DNA of 64,000 nucleotides from an uncultured Corynebacterium sp. (GCF_947253065.1 NZ_CAMXWS010000004.1:1-64000), one strand, 5' to 3'. Counted from the first letter of the stretch, positions 43,797 through 53,898 are shown. The notes: a model not told the origin generated them from the letters alone. A program made the numbers and translations.

Positions 43797-44729
43797 ATGC
43801 TTGTAGGAGCTGCTCTTGGCGTTGGCGCCTTCGTTCCTATTCAAACTGCGGTCAATGACCGCTTGCGTGCCAGCATTGGTGCGCCGATTCCCACCGCGTT
43901 TGTTTCTGTGTTCTCAGCTTTTCTCTGTGCGATGATCATCGCTCTCGTCGTCTCTGGCGGTTCATTGGATCTTGCTCGCGCAGCGGGAGAGCCGTGGTGG
44001 GTGTGGATCGGCGGCATCATGGGCGTGATCTTTATTACCGGGAACGTGATCATCTTTCCGAAGCTCGGTGTGGTGGAGACAATCGTCATTCCCATTCTTG
44101 GCCAGGTCATTATGGCCCTGGCTATTGATCATTTCGCTCTCTTCGGGGCTGTTGAGAACAGGATTAGCTTCTGGCGCTTGCTTGGTGCTGCTGTTGTCAT
44201 CGCTGGCATCGTCATGGTGCATGTCGTGCGTGCGCCTGGGGAGCTTGATTCTTCGGTCGTCGAAGGTGATGCGGGCGAGGTTTCAGTATGGATTTGGCGT
44301 GCGGTCGGCGTGATGATGGGAATGTGTTCGGCGACGCAAACCGCAGTTAATGGCTATCTCGGCACGGTCTTGGGTAGTTCTCTCCAAGCCGGTTCGGTGA
44401 ATTTGGCAGTCGGCTCAGTTTTTCTGCTCACGCTGAGTTTGTCGTTGCCGAAATCGCGCAGAGCTGTCTTCTCTGGCGTTAAACCCGGCCCGTGGTGGAT
44501 GTGGATCGGTGGCATTTTCGGCACGATTCTGGTCGTTGGTGCTGCCATGCTTGCGCCGATCCTCGGCACCGGCACGACCGTTATCGGCATGCTCGCTGGC
44601 ACGATCATCTGTGGCCAGATCATTGAGGCTGGCGGGCTGCTGGGCACGCCCCGCCAGCGCCTGCAGCTTTCACGCGTGATCGGATTGATTCTCGTGTTTG
44701 TGGGCGTCGCGATGGTGCGTGTGCTCTAG
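43797..44729 (+). CDS. DMT-family transporter with two DUF606 (YdcZ) units
   Basis: 310 aa membrane protein with ten hydrophobic segments. Two homologous halves are visible: GAFVPIQTAVNDRLRASIGAPIPTAFVSV near the N-terminus and MCSATQTAVNGYLGTVLGSSLQAGSVNL near residue 180, each followed by WWVWIGGIMGVIF / WWMWIGGIFGTIL. Most DUF606 proteins hold one unit of about 150 aa, so this is an internal duplication or fusion. Substrate unknown. AAGGAAG precedes ATG. Divergent from the importer operon and probably co-regulated. Confidence 0.85.
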   Translation: MLVGAALGVGAFVPIQTAVNDRLRASIGAPIPTAFVSVFSAFLCAMIIALVVSGGSLDLARAAGEPWWVWIGGIMGVIFITGNVIIFPKLGVVETIVIPILGQVIMALAIDHFALFGAVENRISFWRLLGAAVVIAGIVMVHVVRAPGELDSSVVEGDAGEVSVWIWRAVGVMMGMCSATQTAVNGYLGTVLGSSLQAGSVNLAVGSVFLLTLSLSLPKSRRAVFSGVKPGPWWMWIGGIFGTILVVGAAMLAPILGTGTTVIGMLAGTIICGQIIEAGGLLGTPRQRLQLSRVIGLILVFVGVAMVRVL

Positions 44730-44766
44730 TTTCATCAACGCTCCGACTGGCGCTCTCGGTCCGCTT

Positions 44767-45720
44767 TTAGTAGTAGAACGGGAACTCGTCCCAGTTCGGG
44801 GGTCGCTTCTCCAGGAAGGAGTCGCGGCCTTCGACGGCTTCGTCGGTCATGTAAGCCAGGCGGGTGGCTTCGCCGGCGAAGACTTGTTGGCCCATGAGGC
44901 CGTCGTCAAGCAGGTTGAATGCGAATTTGAGCATGCGCTGTGCGGTGGGGGACTTGCCGTTGATTTCGCGGGCAACCTGGATTGCTTCGTTCTCGAGTTC
45001 GGCGTGGTCAGCGACGATATTCACAGCACCCATGCGGTGCATGTCCTCGGCGGAATAGGTGCGGCCGAGGAAGAAGATCTCGCGTGCGAATTTCTGGCCG
45101 ACTTGCTTGGCCAGGTAGGCGGAGCCGTAGCCGCCGTCGAAGGAGCCGACGTCGGCGTCGGTCTGCTTGAAGCGTGCTTCCTCGCGCGAGGCGATGGTCA
45201 TGTCGCACACGACGTGGAGGGAGTGCCCACCGCCGGCGGCCCAGCCATTGACCACGGCGATGACCACCTTGGGCATGGTGCGGATCAGGCGCTGGACTTC
45301 AAGAATGTGCAGGCGCCCGCCCTCGGCTTTCACGCGGGCTTCATCGACGTGGTCGGCGGTGGCGGCTTCCACATCACCGTCGTGGCTGGTTGCGTACTGG
45401 TAGCCAGAACGGCCGCGAATGCGTTGGTCGCCGCCGGAACAGAACGCCCAACCGCCATCCTTCGGGGAGGGGCCATTGCCGGTGAGCAGCACGACGCCGA
45501 CGGACGGGTCGCGGCGTGCGTGGTCGAGCGCGCGGTACAGCTCATCGACCGTGTGCGGACGGAACGCATTGCGCACCTCCGGCCGGTCGAAGGCGATGCG
45601 CACGATGCCGTTCGCGCGGCCCTCGCCAGCGTGACGGTGGTAGGTGATGTCAGTGAAATCAAAGCCGTCGACGGTCTTCCACTGGGAGGCGTCGAAAGGC
45701 TGGGCGGTGGAGTAAGGCAT
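44767..45720 (-). CDS. menB: 1,4-dihydroxy-2-naphthoyl-CoA synthase
   Basis: 317 aa crotonase-fold enzyme that closes the second ring of o-succinylbenzoyl-CoA. It has GIVRIAFDRPEVRNAFRPHTVDEL, the oxyanion-hole region FCSGGDQRIRG, AVVNGWAAGGGHSLHVVCDMTIAS and SFDGGYGSAYLAKQVG, and ends with the typical RPPNWDEFPFYY. ATG 45720 is 7 bases after TAAGAT on the minus strand, so it is leaderless; the longer frame is not used. Confidence 0.96.
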   Translation of the reverse strand: MPYSTAQPFDASQWKTVDGFDFTDITYHRHAGEGRANGIVRIAFDRPEVRNAFRPHTVDELYRALDHARRDPSVGVVLLTGNGPSPKDGGWAFCSGGDQRIRGRSGYQYATSHDGDVEAATADHVDEARVKAEGGRLHILEVQRLIRTMPKVVIAVVNGWAAGGGHSLHVVCDMTIASREEARFKQTDADVGSFDGGYGSAYLAKQVGQKFAREIFFLGRTYSAEDMHRMGAVNIVADHAELENEAIQVAREINGKSPTAQRMLKFAFNLLDDGLMGQQVFAGEATRLAYMTDEAVEGRDSFLEKRPPNWDEFPFYY

Positions 45721-45806
45721 GGCTGTGATCTTACGGATCCCACGGAGTCCACGGTGATGTCCCGAAGCTTTTGCAGGCAGGGGATGGTCGAGCGCCGGTG
45801 GTAGGG

Positions 45807-45828
45807 TTAGTCCACAAAAGTAGACTAA
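45807..45828. promoter_or_regulatory. Palindrome upstream of the Phd/PIN toxin-antitoxin operon
   Basis: TTAGTCCAC-AAAA-GTAGACTAA, a 9-4-9 inverted repeat with one mismatch, 25 bases before the antitoxin start. Antitoxins of this class repress their own operon through such sites, so this is a probable autoregulatory operator. Confidence 0.65.
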
Positions 45829-45853
45829 GTAAGAGCAAGTAGGAGGAGCCCAT

Positions 45854-46075
45854 ATGGAAAGCATCAATGTCCATGACGCAAAGACGCACTTCTCCCGGCT
45901 TCTCCGTCAGGTAGAGGCAGGGGAGGAAGTGGTGATATCTCGGAGCGGAAGACCTGTGGCGCGAATGGTTCCGCTTGAGGTCGATGTGGCTCGTCCCCTC
46001 GGTTTTGTTGACTACACACTTCCGGACAGTTTTTTCGACGATCTCCCCGAGAGCGAACTGGAGGCGTGGGAATGA
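45854..46075 (+). CDS. Type II antitoxin, Phd/YefM family
   Basis: 73 aa. INVHDAKTHFSRLLRQVEAGEEVVISRSGRPVARMVPL is the Phd/YefM DNA-binding fold. The acidic C-terminus (DSFFDDLPESELEAWE) is the likely toxin-binding part. AGGAGGAG precedes the ATG. Its stop overlaps the toxin ATG by the usual ATGA. Confidence 0.92.
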   Translation: MESINVHDAKTHFSRLLRQVEAGEEVVISRSGRPVARMVPLEVDVARPLGFVDYTLPDSFFDDLPESELEAWE

Positions 46076-46476
46076 CACAGGGCGCTAGCTACATCCTTGA
46101 TACTCACGCGTTCATGTGGGGTTTAACGGACCCGACGCGGTTGGGGGAGGCAGCTTTCGAAGTGATGCGCACGCGAGAGAACCGTCTGTTCGTATCGGCA
46201 GCATCAGCATGGGAGATCGCAACGAAGTTCAGGCTAGGGAAATTGCCTGGCGCAGATTTCCTTGTGCGTAATTTTGAAAGATATGTGGCGGAATTAGGGG
46301 CACAACCTTTAGATATTTCAACGTCGCATGCATTGCTGGGAGGAAGTTTGGACTGGGAGCACCGTGATCCTTTCGATCGGATGCTTGCGGCGCAGGCACT
46401 GATTGAAGGTCATCGGCTCATCACACGCGATGTTGCCTTCAGTGACGTACAAGGCCTTGAGGTGATTTGGGATTGA
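46072..46476 (+). CDS. PIN-domain ribonuclease toxin (VapC-like)
   Basis: 134 aa. PIN catalytic acids are visible: ILDTHAFMW (Asp near 11), SAASAWEIATK (Glu near 44), and DPFDRMLAAQALIEGHRLITRD (Asps near 101 and 119). PIN toxins cleave tRNA, rRNA or mRNA. It is paired with the Phd-like antitoxin. The stop TGA overlaps the TTG start region of menC, so translation of menC may be coupled to it. Confidence 0.92.
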   Translation: MTQGASYILDTHAFMWGLTDPTRLGEAAFEVMRTRENRLFVSAASAWEIATKFRLGKLPGADFLVRNFERYVAELGAQPLDISTSHALLGGSLDWEHRDPFDRMLAAQALIEGHRLITRDVAFSDVQGLEVIWD

Positions 46477-47447
46477 GTAGAGAAAAAATAGACGACATTC
46501 TCGACCGCGCCCACGTCGTTGCCCTTCCGATGGCAGTGCCGTTTCGGGGGATTACGACGCGGGAGGCATTGCTTATCCACGGCCCGGCGGGCTGGGGCGA
46601 GTTCGCGCCCTTCGTCGAATACGGCGATGCGGAGGCCGCGACGTGGCTGAAAGCTGGCCTGGAAGCGGCCTTCGAAGGCTATGCGGATCTTGATACTGGC
46701 GATGGCTGGGTGGAAGTCAACGGCACTGTTCCTGCGGTCGATGCGGATCGGGTCCCGGAGGTGCTCGAGCGCTATCCGTCGGCGCGCACATACAAGATCA
46801 AGGTCGCGGAAAAAGGGCAGACGCTTGCCGACGATGTCGCTCGCGTCGCCGCTGTCCGTTCCGCCCGCCCAGAAGCGGCCCTGCGTGTGGACGCCAATGG
46901 TGGGTGGAGCGTTGATGAAGCAGTGCGCGCAGCTGAAGCCTTGGGGGAACTCGAATACATCGAGCAGCCCTGCGCCACGGTGGAAGAACTCGCAGAGGTG
47001 CGTGCCAGGGTGGACACTCCGATCGCGGCGGATGAGTCGATCCGTAAGGTGACCGACCCATACCGAGTTGCTGAATTGAATGCTGCTGATGTGGCAGTGA
47101 CCAAGGTGGCACCGTTGGGCGGAGTGAAACGGTTGATGCAGATCAGTAGGGATCTCGGATTGAAACTGACCGTGGCCTCGGCACTCGACACTGCGGTGGG
47201 CATTCACGCTGGTCTGATCGCGGCGAAGGTGACCGGCTCGCAGGCGGCGGGATTGGCCACGCAAAGGCTGTTCGTTGAGGATGTCGCCGAACCGTTTGAA
47301 TTTGTGGAAGGTCGCATGCGTATTAGTAATGCCGCCCCGGATCCTGACCGTCTTGCAGCCTTGGCCGCGCCGGGGCAGCGCAAAGACTGGTGGTTTGAAC
47401 GGTTGCACCGATGTATGGGGTACTTTTCCGCTGAATCGGGCATGTAA
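46473..47447 (+). CDS. menC: o-Succinylbenzoate synthase
   Basis: About 324 aa enolase-superfamily enzyme that dehydrates SHCHC to o-succinylbenzoate. Visible are TYKIKVAEKG with the K-x-K acid/base lysine, RVDANGGWSVDEA and YIEQPC metal-ligand strands, AADESIRK and a following TKVAPLGG lysine. TTG 46473 overlaps the toxin stop and has GAGG about 10 bases upstream; TTG 46467 is an alternative. The lack of an ATG and the overlap are unusual for a core gene. Confidence 0.92.
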   Translation: MSREKIDDILDRAHVVALPMAVPFRGITTREALLIHGPAGWGEFAPFVEYGDAEAATWLKAGLEAAFEGYADLDTGDGWVEVNGTVPAVDADRVPEVLERYPSARTYKIKVAEKGQTLADDVARVAAVRSARPEAALRVDANGGWSVDEAVRAAEALGELEYIEQPCATVEELAEVRARVDTPIAADESIRKVTDPYRVAELNAADVAVTKVAPLGGVKRLMQISRDLGLKLTVASALDTAVGIHAGLIAAKVTGSQAAGLATQRLFVEDVAEPFEFVEGRMRISNAAPDPDRLAALAAPGQRKDWWFERLHRCMGYFSAESGM

Positions 47448-47554
47448 ACCTTTTGGTTTGGGGGCTTCCGGGGGTGATTTCTAGTGTGTGGGAGACATTT
47501 GTCTTAAGTTATGCGTAGGAAATCTTTAGCTCGAATACAGGAAGAGAGCTCATC

Positions 47555-49150
47555 ATGACCACAGGTTATTCAACCGCCGTGACGGAGCACGCCACGGAAC
47601 TATCGGATGGCGATCTCGCCGAAGCGCCAGAAAAGGGTGTTTGGCGCCGTCAACTCATTGGCCTGATCCTGGGCCTGGTCGCTGCAGCTGTTGTCTACTT
47701 CATCTTCCCGTCTGGTGCGGCTGATGTTGTGCGTGAATCTTCCGGTGCTGATCCGGAGGTGGAGTACACCGCTCAGACCATGCGCGTTGTCGCTGCCGTT
47801 GCTGTGTGGATGGCTATCTGGTGGATGACTGAGGCGATTCCGCTCGCCGCCACCGCGCTTATCCCGTTGGCAGTGTTCCCACTGGCCAATGTGGCGAAGT
47901 TTAAAGAGGTCGGTAGCCCGTACGCCTCATCCACAATCTTCCTGTTCATGGGTGGCTTCCTCCTGGCTCTGGGCATTCAGCGTTGGAACCTGCACCGTCG
48001 TCTGGCGCTATGGGTGGTCAAGCTGATCGGTACAAGCCCGCGCCGCATCATCCTGGGTTTCATGGTGGCTACTGGCTTCCTGTCCATGTGGGTGTCCAAT
48101 ACGGCTACCGCTGTGGTGATGCTGCCGATCGGTGTTTCGGTTCTGACCCTGACTGCTGATCACGTCGGTGGCATGCACAAGCAGAAGAAATTCGCTACCG
48201 CCCTCATGCTGGCTATTGCATACTCCGCATCTATTGGTTCGCTGGGCACCCTGATTGGTACCCCGCCGAATACGCTGCTGGCTGGCTACATGAAGGAAAC
48301 GCACGATATTGAGATCGGCTTCGCCAAGTGGATGCTGGTTGGCGTCCCAGTTGCTGTTCTGTTCATTCTTATCGCGTGGGTCGTGCTGATCAACGTGTTC
48401 AAGCCTGAGATTGATGAGATCCCGGGCGGTAAGGAACTGATCCGCGACGAGCTGGACAAGCTCGGCGGGTGGACCACCGGCCAGATTCTCTCCGCGATCA
48501 TTTTCGTCGCCGCCGCATTGTCCTGGGTCTTCGTCCCGCTGGGCATTGATTACTTCGGTTGGGAGATCGGCTACGACGATGCTGCTGTGGGTATCATCGC
48601 TGGTCTGCTCATGTTCACCATCCCGGCAAGGAAGGATGGCACGCGCATTCTGGATTGGGAGACCGCGAAGGATATCCCGTGGGATGTTCTGCTGCTCTTC
48701 GGTGGTGGCTTGTCGCTGTCCGCGATGTTCTCCCAGTCGGGTCTGTCTCTGTGGATCGGTGAGGCTTCCAAGGGTCTTGCGGGTCTGCCGATGATTCTGC
48801 TGATCGCTGCTGTCGGCGCTCTCATCCTGGGTCTGACGGAGCTGACCTCGAATACTGCTACGGCCGCGACCTTCCTGCCGATCATGGGCGGTGTCGCAGT
48901 TGGTATTGGTCTGACGGCATCTGGTGATATCAACGTCCTGCTGCTGACCATCCCGGTTGCACTGTCCGCAACCTGTGCATTCATGCTGCCGGTTGCAACC
49001 CCGCCGAACGCGATTGCCTACAGTTCCGGCTACGTCACCATGGGTGAGATGATCAAGGGCGGTGTCTGGCTGAACGTCATCGGCCTGGTCCTGGTCACCC
49101 TGGCCACCTACGCCATCGCTGTTCCGGTCTTCGGTCTGACGCTTCCGTAA
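47555..49150 (+). CDS. DASS-family sodium:dicarboxylate/anion symporter
   Basis: 531 aa with 11-12 membrane segments. The DASS/SLC13 hallmarks are the two S-N-T motifs (MWVSNTATAVVMLPIG near residue 185 and LTELTSNTATAATFLPI near residue 430), and LIGTPPNTLLAGY and PVATPPNAIAYSSGYV. Such carriers import succinate, malate or sulfate-like anions with sodium. It is inserted between menC and menD with a 107-base gap upstream and no obvious link to menaquinone. Confidence 0.92.
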   Translation: MTTGYSTAVTEHATELSDGDLAEAPEKGVWRRQLIGLILGLVAAAVVYFIFPSGAADVVRESSGADPEVEYTAQTMRVVAAVAVWMAIWWMTEAIPLAATALIPLAVFPLANVAKFKEVGSPYASSTIFLFMGGFLLALGIQRWNLHRRLALWVVKLIGTSPRRIILGFMVATGFLSMWVSNTATAVVMLPIGVSVLTLTADHVGGMHKQKKFATALMLAIAYSASIGSLGTLIGTPPNTLLAGYMKETHDIEIGFAKWMLVGVPVAVLFILIAWVVLINVFKPEIDEIPGGKELIRDELDKLGGWTTGQILSAIIFVAAALSWVFVPLGIDYFGWEIGYDDAAVGIIAGLLMFTIPARKDGTRILDWETAKDIPWDVLLLFGGGLSLSAMFSQSGLSLWIGEASKGLAGLPMILLIAAVGALILGLTELTSNTATAATFLPIMGGVAVGIGLTASGDINVLLLTIPVALSATCAFMLPVATPPNAIAYSSGYVTMGEMIKGGVWLNVIGLVLVTLATYAIAVPVFGLTLP

Positions 49151-49186
49151 CGGGCCTGGTCCATGGTGGGGTCTAGAATGACCCCC

Positions 49187-49846
49187 ATGGATAACGAGAC
49201 TCGACAGTTTGGGCGGCCCGACGACCGTGGTGATCGTCATGGTCGCGGCGATGATGCCGCTGACATGAACACCCGTTACTTGTCCCCGTCCGATTCTTCC
49301 GCGCATTCCCAATCTTCCCCGCGCCAGTACATGCCGGGGGAGGGGGATGCGCGTTATGCGTCCCAGGGGGATTATCCGGAAACGCAGTACGGCGGTTATG
49401 GCGGTGGTTACGGGGGCTACGACGGGTATGAGCCGTATGAGCAGCCGTACCAGCCAGCACCGACTTCCGCGGAGAAGTCCGGTGGGATCAACACCGGTCT
49501 CGTCATGGCGGTATTGGCTTTCCTGCTCGGGTTGGCTGCCATTGCCATGTTCTTTTTGTGGCGTGGTGCGGAAACGCGGGCGAATAAGCCGGAGGTGCCG
49601 CCAGCAACGATCACGCAGACAGAAACGGTGACCACGACGCCGTCGAGTCTGCTGGATGAGTTGTTCAAGCGTGACCGTGAGAAGAACAACGACGAGAATC
49701 CGGATGGTACCCCGGGGGAGGATCCAGCCCTGCCATCGTTGCCGGAAGATTTCCCGACTGAGCTGCCCACCGATGTGCCGGATGAGTACCGCCAGGATGC
49801 GGAAGACCTGCTCAATCGCATTGATGAGTTTTTGAATGCCCGTTAA
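49187..49846 (+). CDS. Single-pass membrane protein with Tyr/Gly-rich N-terminus
   Basis: 219 aa. Residues 1-95 are hydrophilic and rich in Tyr, Gly, Pro and Ser ([15 protein letters not shown]). One helix follows ([22 protein letters not shown]), then an acidic, Thr/Pro-rich exterior. ATG 49187 is 7 bases after TAGAAT (49174-49179). No family recognised. Its 3' end overlaps the menD frame by up to 11 bases. Confidence 0.7.
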   Translation: MDNETRQFGRPDDRGDRHGRGDDAADMNTRYLSPSDSSAHSQSSPRQYMPGEGDARYASQGDYPETQYGGYGGGYGGYDGYEPYEQPYQPAPTSAEKSGGINTGLVMAVLAFLLGLAAIAMFFLWRGAETRANKPEVPPATITQTETVTTTPSSLLDELFKRDREKNNDENPDGTPGEDPALPSLPEDFPTELPTDVPDEYRQDAEDLLNRIDEFLNAR

Positions 49847-49856
49847 GGATATGGAT

Positions 49857-51500
49857 ATGTACCCTTCCACCCAGCTCGCGGCGTTTGTGGCGGAAGAGCT
49901 CGCAGCGCACGTCACAGATGTCGTGTTGTGCCCAGGTTCGCGCAATTCACCGCTTGCATACGCGTTGCTTGCCCGCAGGGATATCACTGTGCACGTGCGT
50001 ATCGACGAAAGGGCGGCCGCTTTCACCGCCTTAGGCCTGGCCCGTGTGCAGCGCCGCCATGTCGGTGTGGTGATGACATCAGGGACCGCTGTGGCAAACA
50101 CGTACCCGGCTGTGGTTGAGGCGCATATGTCGCATGTGCCGTTGGCGATCATTAGTGCTGATCGTCCGGAGCGTCTGGTGGGCACCGGTGCCTCCCAGAC
50201 AATCTGGCAGCAGGGCATTTTCGGGCGCTATGCCGAAACACAGCAGGTGACTGAGCCGGGGGATGCAATCAGTTTTGCTGCGGATCAGGTGCACATCAAT
50301 GTCGCCTTTGATACACCGCTCGTGCCCGAGCAATTGCCGGAGCCAGCAGGCACGCCACGTCGGGTCGGTCCGGGGCGGTTGTGTCCGTCGGAGAGCCAGC
50401 GCGCAGTGGTCAGTGCCGGTGCGGCACAGGTGGACCACGGGGTGGTTGACGTCGACCTGACCAAGAACACTCTTGTCATCGCCGGTGATGAGGCGTGGGA
50501 GGTGCCGGGCCTGGAGCATGTGCCCACGATCGCGGAGCCGACTGCGCCGACACCGTTCCACCAGGTGCACCCATTGGCAGCGCGTTTTTTCACACAAGAT
50601 GAAGTGGCCATCAGTCATGACGGTGGGGATTTCGCTGCATCCACGAAGCCTGATCAGGTGATCGTGGTGGGGCACCCGACCTTGCACCGTGACGTGATGG
50701 CTCTCATGGCTGATCCCGCAATTGAGGTGATCGGGCTGACGCGCACGGACATCATCACGGGTAGTCCGGACCGCGTAGGCAGCCGTGTGAATGCGACCGG
50801 CCAGTCGACGGATACGTGGTTGAAGATCTGTGAGGCCGCCGGTGATGTCGGTGCGCAGACGGTCCGCGATGCGCTTACCGATGACAGCTTTGGCTTCACC
50901 GGCCTGCACGTTGCTGCCGCTGTATGTGACACGCTCGCGGTGGGCGATGCATTCGTTCTGGGTGCCTCAAATCCGGTGCGTGATGCCAGCTTCGTGGGCA
51001 TGCCGTTTGATGGCGTGAACACCTATTCCGCCCGTGGTGCAGCGGGGATCGACGGCACGGTGTCGCAAGCTATCGGCGTTGCTCTTGCCACCCAGGCATT
51101 GCACCCGGATGAGATCCGTGCCCCACGCACTGTGGCATTGGTGGGGGATCTGACTTTCCTGCATGATGCCGGTGGTCTGCTCATCGGTCCAGACCAGCCG
51201 CGCCCGGGCAACCTGACCATCGTGGTGGCAAACGACAACGGAGGTGGCATCTTCGAAACGCTCGAAGTCGGAGCGCCAGAGGTACGTGACAACTTCGAGC
51301 AAGCTTTCGGCACACCACATGATGCTGATCTGGAGTCGATTGTGGAAGGCTACGGTGCTTCCTACCACAGGGTGGAGAGCATCGGGGAGCTGACGGAGGC
51401 GCTGCTGGATGACGTCGATAAGCCAGAGCCCGTGACTGTGATTGAGGCAGTGACCACTCGTGCAACGCGTCGGGCGCTCACGGAACGGCTGAAGAAGTGA
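49857..51500 (+). CDS. menD: SEPHCHC synthase
   Basis: 547 aa ThDP-dependent enzyme that adds 2-oxoglutarate to isochorismate, the committed menaquinone step. The N-terminal [19 protein letters not shown] and [16 protein letters not shown], the long central domain, and the ThDP/Mg motif region [17 protein letters not shown]...[14 protein letters not shown] are as expected. The frame opens at ATG 49836; ATG 49857 has AAGGA 7 bases upstream and is preferred. A CGTCGATAAGC word lies at 51413-51423. The stop overlaps the next start. Confidence 0.93.
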   Translation: MYPSTQLAAFVAEELAAHVTDVVLCPGSRNSPLAYALLARRDITVHVRIDERAAAFTALGLARVQRRHVGVVMTSGTAVANTYPAVVEAHMSHVPLAIISADRPERLVGTGASQTIWQQGIFGRYAETQQVTEPGDAISFAADQVHINVAFDTPLVPEQLPEPAGTPRRVGPGRLCPSESQRAVVSAGAAQVDHGVVDVDLTKNTLVIAGDEAWEVPGLEHVPTIAEPTAPTPFHQVHPLAARFFTQDEVAISHDGGDFAASTKPDQVIVVGHPTLHRDVMALMADPAIEVIGLTRTDIITGSPDRVGSRVNATGQSTDTWLKICEAAGDVGAQTVRDALTDDSFGFTGLHVAAAVCDTLAVGDAFVLGASNPVRDASFVGMPFDGVNTYSARGAAGIDGTVSQAIGVALATQALHPDEIRAPRTVALVGDLTFLHDAGGLLIGPDQPRPGNLTIVVANDNGGGIFETLEVGAPEVRDNFEQAFGTPHDADLESIVEGYGASYHRVESIGELTEALLDDVDKPEPVTVIEAVTTRATRRALTERLKK

Positions 51501-51943
51501 TGCGGGACATCCTGCGGCGGCGTTTGCACCAGCTCGTCATCGTCATTTACCTGTGCGCGATGTTGGGCAGCATTGCCATGGTCGCTGGACCTGCCTACAA
51601 CGATTACGCGATCTCGCGCGACCCGGGCCGTGGCATCGCCACCGTTACTGGTGTGAGTGCGACGCAGACCTCCGTCGAATACCAGGATGAGAACGGCAAA
51701 TTCCACTCTCCAGCACACGGCTTGCTCTACCCATCCGGGCTCGGCGATGGGCAGCAGGTCTGGGTGACCTATGCCAAGAGCAACCCGGATATCGTCAAAG
51801 TGGAAGGCCGTGACTGGAAGTTGGCTATTCTGCCTGCACTGTCTGTCGGTGTGGTGTCCACGATCATCGCAGCAGCTGCGTGGTTGGCGGTGAGCTTGAT
51901 CGGTAAAAAACGTGTTTCGGGGCGAAAATTCACCTTGCGTTGA
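51500..51943 (+). CDS. DUF3592-like two-helix membrane protein
   Basis: 147 aa. Two hydrophobic segments (near residues 10-30 and 110-135) flank an exterior domain with TGVSATQTSVEYQDENGKFHSPAHGLLYP and VWVTYAKSNPDIVKVEGR, similar to DUF3592 proteins. Coupled to menD by start-stop overlap. Function unknown. Confidence 0.75.
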   Translation: MRDILRRRLHQLVIVIYLCAMLGSIAMVAGPAYNDYAISRDPGRGIATVTGVSATQTSVEYQDENGKFHSPAHGLLYPSGLGDGQQVWVTYAKSNPDIVKVEGRDWKLAILPALSVGVVSTIIAAAAWLAVSLIGKKRVSGRKFTLR

Positions 51944-51988
51944 CGTGTAAGAAAACCTTCATTAGCGCTTTAAAGGAATAATGCGCTC

Positions 51989-53137
51989 ATGCGTGTCGCC
52001 ATTATTGCCGAGTCTTTCCTGCCCAATGTCAACGGAGTGACCAACTCGATCCTCCGCGTGCTGGAACATCTACAACGCACGGGGCATGACGCTGTGGTGA
52101 TCGCGCCGGGAGCGCGCGTGAACCAGGAAGAGATTCCGGAATATGCGGGCTTTCCCATCGTCCGCGTGCCTACCGTGATGGTGCCCTTGGTCGATTCTCT
52201 GCCCATCGGGGTGCCGAATGGCACGATCACGCGCGTCCTGCGCGAATACAAGCCAGATATCGTCCACTTGGCTAGCCCGTTCGTGCTTGGCGGTGCTGGC
52301 GCGATCGCCACGAAGCGTCTCAAGCTGCCCACGATTGCGCTTTTCCAAACGGATGTTGCTGGCTACACCGCGCGCTATCACGTCGGGTTCCTCGAATCAG
52401 CTGCGTGGGTGTGGGCGCGCAAGCTGCACAATGCGACGCAGATGACGCTTGCTCCATCTTCGGTGACGATTGGTGAGCTGGAAGCTCATGGCATCAAGAA
52501 CATTCACCGCTGGGGCAGGGGTGTGGATTCCGAGCTCTTCCATCCGCGCCGTCGCTCGGAGAAACTGCGCAAGAAGTGGGACCCGACGGGCAAGAAGAAG
52601 CTCGTCGGCTTCGTGGGCCGCTTGGCGTCCGAGAAAGGCGTGGAGCGTCTTGCTGCGCTGCATGGGGATCCGAATATTCAACTGGTCATCGTTGGTGATG
52701 GCCCACAGCGCCGTGAACTGGGCAAGCTCATGCCCACGGCAGTTTTCACGGGCCAGCTGGGCGGCAAGAAGCTCGCAGCAGCATATGCCAGTTTGGATCT
52801 CTTTGTGCACACCGGTGAGTTTGAAACCTTCGGCCAAACCCTGCAGGAAGCACAGGCCTCTGGCACTCCGACGATCGGACCGCGCGCTGGTGGGCCGATT
52901 GATCTTATCCAGGAGGGCTACAACGGTGATTTGCTGGATGTGGACACATTTGAACGTGACCTGCCCGCTGCAACTGCCGAGATTCTCAAACCGGAGAACT
53001 TGGAGCAGATGAGTTTGAATGCACGCGAGTCCGTGGCTGATAAGACGTGGCCAGCCCTGTGCGACCAGCTGCTGGGCTACTACACCGAAGTGATCAACGG
53101 CTACCCGCACAAGCACCGTCGTCCATTCACGAGCTAG
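51989..53137 (+). CDS. mgtA: GT4 mannosyltransferase, MgtA-like
   Basis: 382 aa GT-B enzyme. N-terminal FLPNVNGVTNSILRVLEHLQRTGHDAVVIAPG, then VGFVGRLASEKGVERL and the nucleotide-sugar motif FVHTGEFETFGQTLQEAQASGTP (E-x7-E). The same gene lies between menD and the menG methyltransferase in Corynebacterium glutamicum, where MgtA mannosylates glucuronosyl-diacylglycerol to form a lipomannan precursor. Assignment rests on this synteny and motifs. AAGGAA precedes the ATG. Confidence 0.85.
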   Translation: MRVAIIAESFLPNVNGVTNSILRVLEHLQRTGHDAVVIAPGARVNQEEIPEYAGFPIVRVPTVMVPLVDSLPIGVPNGTITRVLREYKPDIVHLASPFVLGGAGAIATKRLKLPTIALFQTDVAGYTARYHVGFLESAAWVWARKLHNATQMTLAPSSVTIGELEAHGIKNIHRWGRGVDSELFHPRRRSEKLRKKWDPTGKKKLVGFVGRLASEKGVERLAALHGDPNIQLVIVGDGPQRRELGKLMPTAVFTGQLGGKKLAAAYASLDLFVHTGEFETFGQTLQEAQASGTPTIGPRAGGPIDLIQEGYNGDLLDVDTFERDLPAATAEILKPENLEQMSLNARESVADKTWPALCDQLLGYYTEVINGYPHKHRRPFTS

Positions 53138-53211
53138 TTCGTGCCTAAGGCAGGGCGCTGGGGCCAGCTCAGTGGGTGCGCTACACGGGCTGTGCCCTAG
53201 ACTCGAGTGCT

Positions 53212-53898
53212 ATGGCCAAGGCGAACCTGGAGAAGAACCCGCTGGATGTTGCGGGAATGTTTGATGAAGTGGGAAAGAACTACGACATCACCAACACAGT
53301 TATGACCGGTGGCCTGGACCGCTACTGGCGCAAACGCACCCGCGAACGCCTGAATCTGAAGCCGGGGGAGAAGGTCCTTGACCTCGCCGCCGGTACAGCA
53401 GTATCCACGGTCGAGCTGACCAAGTCCGGTGCATGGTGCGTGGCATGTGATTTCTCCCAGGGCATGCTCGCTGCCGGCAAGCACCGTCCAGTGCCCAAGG
53501 TGGTGGGTGATGCGATGCACCTGCCTTTCGCCGATGAGACCTTTGATGCCGTGACCATCTCCTATGGCCTGCGCAATGTGCATGATTTTGAGGCGGGTCT
53601 GCGTGAGATGGCCCGCGTGACCAAGCCGGGTGGACGCCTGGTGGTCAATGAATTCTCTACCCCGATCGTGCCGGTATTCTCCACCATTTACCGCGAATAC
53701 CTGCCCCGTGTCATTCCTCTTTTGGGCAAGGTCTTTTCTTCAAATGCAGAAGCTTACGAGTACCTCGCTGAGTCCATTCGTGCATGGCCGGACCAGGAAA
53801 ATCTGGCAAACGCGATCAATGCGAATGGGTGGAAGAACTGCGGTTGGCAGAACCTCGCAGCGGGCATCGTGGCGTTGCATGCTGCTGAAAAACGCTAG
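53212..53898 (+). CDS. menG: Demethylmenaquinone methyltransferase
   Basis: 228 aa SAM-dependent enzyme performing the last step of menaquinone synthesis. It has the UbiE-type [22 protein letters not shown], the SAM motif [18 protein letters not shown], and the second signature [20 protein letters not shown] 53212 is 8 bases after TAGACT (53198-53203), so leaderless; the open frame to 53176 is not used. Also named ubiE. Confidence 0.94.
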   Translation: MAKANLEKNPLDVAGMFDEVGKNYDITNTVMTGGLDRYWRKRTRERLNLKPGEKVLDLAAGTAVSTVELTKSGAWCVACDFSQGMLAAGKHRPVPKVVGDAMHLPFADETFDAVTISYGLRNVHDFEAGLREMARVTKPGGRLVVNEFSTPIVPVFSTIYREYLPRVIPLLGKVFSSNAEAYEYLAESIRAWPDQENLANAINANGWKNCGWQNLAAGIVALHAAEKR

